Position numbers and translations under genes: made by a program
In this document: positions 14,267-17,784 of the stretch, piece after piece
How the letters are laid out: each line of letters opens with the position of its first letter
Numbering within the stretch: position 1 is the first letter of the stretch
Notes under the pieces: generated by a model
Database searches by the model: none
The model's input: only the letters and a program-made list of their open reading frames with translations
What the model was told of the DNA's origin: nothing
Origin: CAYWTX01 sp964461295
GTDB taxonomy: Bacteria > Planctomycetota > Phycisphaerae > SM23-33
Direction of reading: 5' to 3'
Length of the DNA stretch: 17,784 nt
Assembly: GCA_964461295.1 (NCBI GenBank)
Contig: CAYWTX010000251.1
Location: 1-17,784, forward strand

Positions 14267-16063
14267 CTACTGCCAATAGTAGTTCCACGTGTACGTCAGT
14301 TCGGCGCTCTTGCCCGGCGCCAGCTTCACCGTCCACGACATCTTCCCGATGCTGTTGAACCGATGCCACCAGCTCGGCCAGGAGTACCAGCCCCACCAGT
14401 TGCGCCACTCGCCGCCGCCCGTGCCGTCGATGGGCAGGAAGTCGGGGTCCTCGAACATGTTGATCGCCTCGATCTTCCCGTCGTTCGACGCGCCCGTCAC
14501 GTTGCCCAGCACGAACCGCCGGACCTCGATCTCCACGTCCTTGCCCGTGTAGTTGTCCAGCGTCAGCTTGCCCGCCAGGTCGATGCGGTGGTACTGATGG
14601 CCGTTCCACGTCTCGGCATTGGGCGTTCGCTTGGTCTCCACGTCGCTCTTCTTCACCTTGATGTCGATGGCCGCGGTGATCGGCAGGTCCACGTCGCCGC
14701 CCTTGGAGGTGAACGTCATCAGCCCCTGGCCCAGCACCTTGTCATCGCGAATGATCAGCGCCGGCGCCGTTGTCAGCGGACCCTCGGTCCCGTTGGTCAG
14801 GCGGAGCTGGTGCATCGCCCGCGGCCGGGCCGTCAACTTGGCGATCTCCGACTGCTGCTGCGAGTTGAAGTTGCGCCACACCTCGCTGGGCGGGCTGAAC
14901 GGCACGGTCAACGTGTACACGTCGCGGTACTTCAGCGTCACCTCGTTGACCGGCAGGACCAGCCGCTGGCCCTTCTTCAGGGTGAGGTTCTTGACCGTGA
15001 AGATGAACAGGTCCTCGTTCTGCCCGCCGCCGGAGACCTCCGGCCCCAGGTCGGCGGGTCGAGCGGCGGCCTCGCGCGCCATGTACCTGCCCGCCGTATT
15101 CGACGCCACCTGCGACATGATCGCGTTGGAGTAATTGAGCAACTGCTGACTGCCGCCGTCGGGTCGCATGTACTGCGAGAGATTCGCCATCGTCTGCTGT
15201 AGCGCGATGGGGTCGATGGTGTTCTGCATGGCGAACGTCGGCACGCCGACCACCAGGTGCGCCGTCACGTTCTCCAGGTCGGCCAGTTCGTTGATGACCG
15301 ACGCCTCCAGTTTCACCACGGCCGATCCCTTGCCGTCGATGGTCACCTTGTAGCTGGGGATCCACCGCAGGCCGCGCTGGAGGTAGAACATACCGACCTC
15401 GGCCTCCTTGGCGGGCTTGCCCGACCACTCCAGTTGCAGCGACAGCAGGTTGCGGAACTCCTCGTTGACCGCACGGGCCTTGGGCTGGCCCTTGAACGTC
15501 ACCTGCAGAATCCGCGAGAAATCCAGCGCCTTCACGCCGTCGGGGGTCTTCAGCAGCACGACGTTGCCCTTCTGCGGCAACTGCTCGCCGCTGCCCGGCG
15601 GGGCCGTCGCCTCCAGCTCGGCCGAGCCGCGAGTCGGCACGTCCAGGATCGTCGCCGGGTAGTTCGTCGTGACGGTCTCGCGCCCGGGCGGCACCTCGGT
15701 GATGATCGCTTCCTGCCCGATGTTCGCCTCGATGAGGCTGCGCAGGTCCAGCGCCGTCCGCTCCACCAGCACCTTCCGCTGACTGGCCACCACCGCCTTC
15801 AGCTTCGCGCTCTTCTCGGCCGAGTACGGCCAGTAGGTCCCCAGCACGGGCGTGGGGAGGTAGTCCATGTCGACGCGCCCGGCGTCGTTGACGGGCATCT
15901 TGCCGGCGTGCGCGACGAAGGCGTGCCCGTCCTTGAAGATGGTGACTTCCTTGATGGGCATCTTGGCCAGAGCGCTGAGCGGCGCCGCCTGGTCGGCGGC
16001 GGCCGGGGCAAGCGCGGCGGCCAGGACGGCGGCGGCGACAACGAGCAGGGGCGAGACCTTCAT
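14267..16063 (-). CDS. Exported DUF4139-like protein
   Basis: This 598-aa protein has a signal peptide (MKVSPLLVVAAAVLAAALAPAAA) and is therefore probably exported. It starts with IKEVTIFKDGHAFVAHAGK, a strand pattern seen at the N-terminus of DUF4139-type proteins. The central WIPSYKVTIDGKGSAVVKLE (from residue 234), with ASVINELADLENVTAHLVVGVP after it, matches the DUF4139 core (W.P.Y.v...a.l.n..g.dw.dv.l.l..g.P). Two more beta-rich domains follow. Near the end, residues 553-569 hold seven Trp in 17 positions. The start is supported by AAAGGGA about 8-10 nt upstream. It is divergent from scpA and convergent with the DUF2283-like gene, so it is transcribed alone. The function of the family is unknown; the domain call is from pattern memory. 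Confidence 0.72.
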   Translation of the reverse strand: MKVSPLLVVAAAVLAAALAPAAADQAAPLSALAKMPIKEVTIFKDGHAFVAHAGKMPVNDAGRVDMDYLPTPVLGTYWPYSAEKSAKLKAVVASQRKVLVERTALDLRSLIEANIGQEAIITEVPPGRETVTTNYPATILDVPTRGSAELEATAPPGSGEQLPQKGNVVLLKTPDGVKALDFSRILQVTFKGQPKARAVNEEFRNLLSLQLEWSGKPAKEAEVGMFYLQRGLRWIPSYKVTIDGKGSAVVKLEASVINELADLENVTAHLVVGVPTFAMQNTIDPIALQQTMANLSQYMRPDGGSQQLLNYSNAIMSQVASNTAGRYMAREAAARPADLGPEVSGGGQNEDLFIFTVKNLTLKKGQRLVLPVNEVTLKYRDVYTLTVPFSPPSEVWRNFNSQQQSEIAKLTARPRAMHQLRLTNGTEGPLTTAPALIIRDDKVLGQGLMTFTSKGGDVDLPITAAIDIKVKKSDVETKRTPNAETWNGHQYHRIDLAGKLTLDNYTGKDVEIEVRRFVLGNVTGASNDGKIEAINMFEDPDFLPIDGTGGGEWRNWWGWYSWPSWWHRFNSIGKMSWTVKLAPGKSAELTYTWNYYWQ

Positions 16064-16218
16064 GTTCGTTTCCCTTTCTGGTCTGAGGTGTGTGTTCTCG
16101 ACTCACACAGTCTAACGGCCGGCGCGGCCCGGGGCACGTAACGAGTGCGTAACAACCCGCGCCGACCCGGCGGATTTTCCGCCCCACGCCGGGCGGCGAA
16201 TCAGTACAATCCCCCGCC
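16064..16218. promoter_or_regulatory. Divergent promoter region with -10-like box for scpA
   Basis: TACAAT at 16205-16210 matches the -10 consensus at 5 of 6 positions and ends 8 nt before the scpA ATG; no -35 box is visible at 16-18 bp. A short inverted repeat GGCGGA-TTT-TCCGCC lies at 16169-16183, in the expected -35 area and slightly upstream, and could be an operator. No promoter for the DUF4139-like gene could be picked. Confidence 0.42.
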
Positions 16219-17190
16219 ATGAGCGGCTATCGCGTCAACCTGGACATCTACAGCGGTCCGCTGGACCTGCTGCTGTTCCTCATCCGCCGCGAGGAAGTCG
16301 ACATCTACGACATCCCCATCGCGCGGATCACCGCGCAGTACATCAAGTACGTCGACGTGCTCCAGCAGCTCGACCCCAACATGGCCGGCGAGTTCCTCGT
16401 CATGGCCGCCACACTGATGGAGGTCAAGACGCGTCTGCTCCTGCCCGCCGCGCCGGCCGAGGAAGGCGGCCCCGCCGAGTCGCTGGAGGTCGATCCGCGG
16501 GCCGAACTGGTCCGCCAACTCCTGGAGTACAAGGCGTTCAAGGACGCCGCCGGCGACCTCCGCGACGCCGCGGACGTGCAGGCCCTCCGCTTCCCGCGCC
16601 GCCCCGCCGCGCCCGAAGACGACGGCCGCGAGGTCGACATCGAGGACGTGCACCTCTGGGACCTGCTGGACGCGTTCGGCAAGGTCATGGACTCCATCGG
16701 CGCGACCAAGCCGCTGCACCAGGTGATCTACGACGACACCCCGGTCGAACTGCACGCCGCGGACATCATCGATCGCCTTCAGCGCGAAGGCGCCCTCACC
16801 TTCACGCGGATCTTCGAGGGCCGCGCGACGCGTACCGAGGTGATCGGCCTGTTCCTGGCCCTGCTGGAACTGGTGCGCCTGAAGAAGGTCTTCATCGGCC
16901 AGGGCGACAACTTCGGCGAAATCAACGTCGTGCTGAACCCCAACCCGCCCGAAGACAGTCCGTTCGCCCAACCGGATGGGAGCGCACAATCGCCCGTCAC
17001 CGAACCGAACATCGCTTCTTTCCCCGAAGCCCAGGAACCTGAGCCCCTGGGATCACACGTTGACGACTCTGCAATCGCGGAAGACCAAGACGCCGAACCC
17101 TCACACGCATGCACTGACATCGATTCATGCCCTGACGCACAAGGAGACGCCGATGACGCCAGAGGAAAGGCTGAAAGCACTGGGGCTTGA
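16219..17190 (+). CDS. scpA: Segregation and condensation protein A
   Basis: This is the kleisin subunit of the SMC-ScpA-ScpB condensin, which folds and helps separate the chromosome. The N-terminal domain that binds the SMC neck is clear: VNLDIYSGPLDLLLFLIRRE, VDIYDIPIARITAQYI, then AGEFLVMAATLMEVKTRLLLP (about 56-76). The middle linker is acidic. The C-terminal winged-helix domain covers about 180-240 (GALTFTRIFEGRATRTEVIGLFLALLELVRLKKV). The family usually ends near 250 aa; here a Pro/Asp/Glu/Ser-rich tail of about 75 residues runs on to 323 and looks disordered. No scpB follows. There is no Shine-Dalgarno sequence and a -10-like TACAAT lies 8 nt before the ATG. The last 38 bp overlap the next gene in another frame. 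Confidence 0.95.
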   Translation: MSGYRVNLDIYSGPLDLLLFLIRREEVDIYDIPIARITAQYIKYVDVLQQLDPNMAGEFLVMAATLMEVKTRLLLPAAPAEEGGPAESLEVDPRAELVRQLLEYKAFKDAAGDLRDAADVQALRFPRRPAAPEDDGREVDIEDVHLWDLLDAFGKVMDSIGATKPLHQVIYDDTPVELHAADIIDRLQREGALTFTRIFEGRATRTEVIGLFLALLELVRLKKVFIGQGDNFGEINVVLNPNPPEDSPFAQPDGSAQSPVTEPNIASFPEAQEPEPLGSHVDDSAIAEDQDAEPSHACTDIDSCPDAQGDADDARGKAESTGA

Positions 17191-17629
17191 GATTCCCTCC
17201 GTGGCGCCGCCCGCCGGAGCCTACGTGCCGGTCGTGCGAACCGGCAACCTCATCTTCACAGCCGGGCAACTCCCCCTGCGGGAAGGCAAGCTGATCGCCG
17301 CCGGCAAGGTGCCCACCGACGTGCCTCAGGACGTGGCCGAAGCGGCCGCGATGCAGGCGGTGCTGAACGCCCTGGCAGCCGTGAAACAGGGCGCGGGCGA
17401 GGCGGGCCTGGCTGCCGTGCGCCGCGTGGTGCGGATGAACGTGTTCGTCAACTCCGCGCCCGGCTTCACCGCACAACCCAAGGTCGCCAACGCCGCCAGC
17501 GACCTGTTGCTGGCACTGTTCGGCGAGGCCGGCCGGCACACCCGCTGCGCCGTGGGCGCAGCCGAACTGCCCCTCAACGCGACGGTCGAGCTCGACCTCG
17601 TCGTCGAGGTGGCAACCGGCAACCAGTAG
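17153..17629 (+). CDS. RidA/YjgF/YER057c/UK114-family protein
   Basis: At 158 aa it belongs to the longer RidA-like branch (YjgF_endoribonc type) and not the 125-130-aa RidA proper. RidA enzymes hydrolyse reactive enamines and imines made by PLP enzymes; the role of this branch is less clear. Typical segments are GAYVPVVRTGNLIFTAGQLPL (20-42), NVFVNSAPGFTAQPKVANAASDLL and GRHTRCAVGAAELPLNATVELD. By my alignment with E. coli RidA, Arg131 fits the carboxylate-binding Arg105 and Glu146 fits Glu120, while the position of Cys107 is Ala133. The start at ATG 17153 has AAGGAG 7-8 nt upstream and lies inside the end of scpA, so the two genes are probably coupled. It is followed by a hairpin and a tandem repeat. 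Confidence 0.9.
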   Translation: MTPEERLKALGLEIPSVAPPAGAYVPVVRTGNLIFTAGQLPLREGKLIAAGKVPTDVPQDVAEAAAMQAVLNALAAVKQGAGEAGLAAVRRVVRMNVFVNSAPGFTAQPKVANAASDLLLALFGEAGRHTRCAVGAAELPLNATVELDLVVEVATGNQ

Positions 17630-17652
17630 CCGGTAGTGGTAGCTGGTTGAGG

Positions 17653-17675
17653 CCGACCCGCTTCAGCGGCGTCGG
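17653..17675 (+). terminator. Hairpin downstream of the RidA-family gene
   Basis: CCGAC-CCGC-TTCA-GCGG-c-GTCGG forms a stem of nine base pairs with one bulged C and a TTCA loop, 24 bp after the stop codon. There is no T-run, so intrinsic termination is uncertain. Confidence 0.5.
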
Positions 17676-17784
17676 TCCCGGAACCCGGTCCCCGAACCCG
17701 GAACCCGGTCCCGGAACCCGGTCCCGGAACCCGGAACCCGGTCCCCGAACCCGGTCCCCGAACCCGGAACCGGAACCGGAACCG
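17674..17784. repeat. GGAACC/CGGTCCC-type short tandem repeat at window end
   Basis: The last 111 bp are built from interchanging 6-7-bp blocks GAACCCG, GTCCCG and GTCCCCG, ending with three full copies of GGAACC. The array is cut by the window edge. It encodes nothing plausible and its blocks are partly self-complementary (GGAACC/GGTTCC-like, GGTCCC/GGGACC). Its true length may be uncertain if the assembly collapsed it. Confidence 0.88.

Noticed and set aside
13988..15202. A 404-codon plus-strand frame across the DUF2283-like gene and the end of the DUF4139-like gene
   Set aside because: It overlaps two supported genes on both strands and is Arg/Pro/Leu-rich low-complexity sequence.
17674..17784. 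Possible CRISPR array or coding tail after the RidA-family gene
   Set aside because: The repeat unit is 6-7 bp without spacers, and the RidA-like protein already has its complete C-terminus and stop codon.

Overview
The window is high-GC bacterial chromosome, most likely from a planctomycete (Phycisphaerae-like, probably a metagenome-assembled genome). This rests on secreted quinoprotein-type propellers that begin with the WRGP..NG signature, a prepilin-like protein with a C-terminal H-X9-DG motif, and a 24-bp palindromic repeat of the kind that gives 'HGRDARAT'-like spurious peptides in planctomycete genomes. No rRNA, tRNA, CRISPR array, transposase or phage gene was seen. Assignments come from reading the proteins and from memory of the families; no database search was run.

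Layout. Positions 1-95 hold the start of a Gfo/Idh/MocA oxidoreductase on the minus strand. After a 342-bp divergent gap, two plus-strand genes (438-1940 and 1975-3684) encode an exported PQQ-like beta-propeller and an exported two-part protein that ends in a small propeller-like piece. Positions 3812-9026 are all minus strand. Read in the direction of transcription they are a lipoprotein beta-propeller (9026-7809), then a repeat-rich gap, then an SDR oxidoreductase (7537-6779), a nucleoside:H+ symporter-type MFS transporter (6696-5401) and an L-xylulose-kinase-like FGGY kinase (5326-3812). The last three look like a small sugar or polyol uptake and catabolism operon.

From 9524 the genes are mostly on the plus strand: a type II/IV prepilin-like H-X9-DG protein followed at once by a membrane-anchored HEAT-repeat protein; a secreted protein resembling C39/BtrH-type papain-like domains; trpS; a DUF4258-like/DUF2283-like pair with a 4-bp overlap; a convergent exported DUF4139-like protein (16063-14267); scpA with a long acidic tail; and a RidA-family gene that starts inside the 3' end of scpA.

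The most unusual non-coding structure is at 7560-7807. It has a perfect 33-bp inverted repeat, heptamer arrays in opposite orientation at its ends, and four 19-bp palindromes spaced at exactly 24 bp. A further copy of the heptamer array lies between the MFS and SDR genes. trpS and scpA both lack a Shine-Dalgarno sequence and have -10-like hexamers 8-10 nt before the ATG, which suggests leaderless mRNAs. I found no convincing new defence system. The DUF4258/DUF2283 pair is the closest to a toxin-antitoxin-like module.
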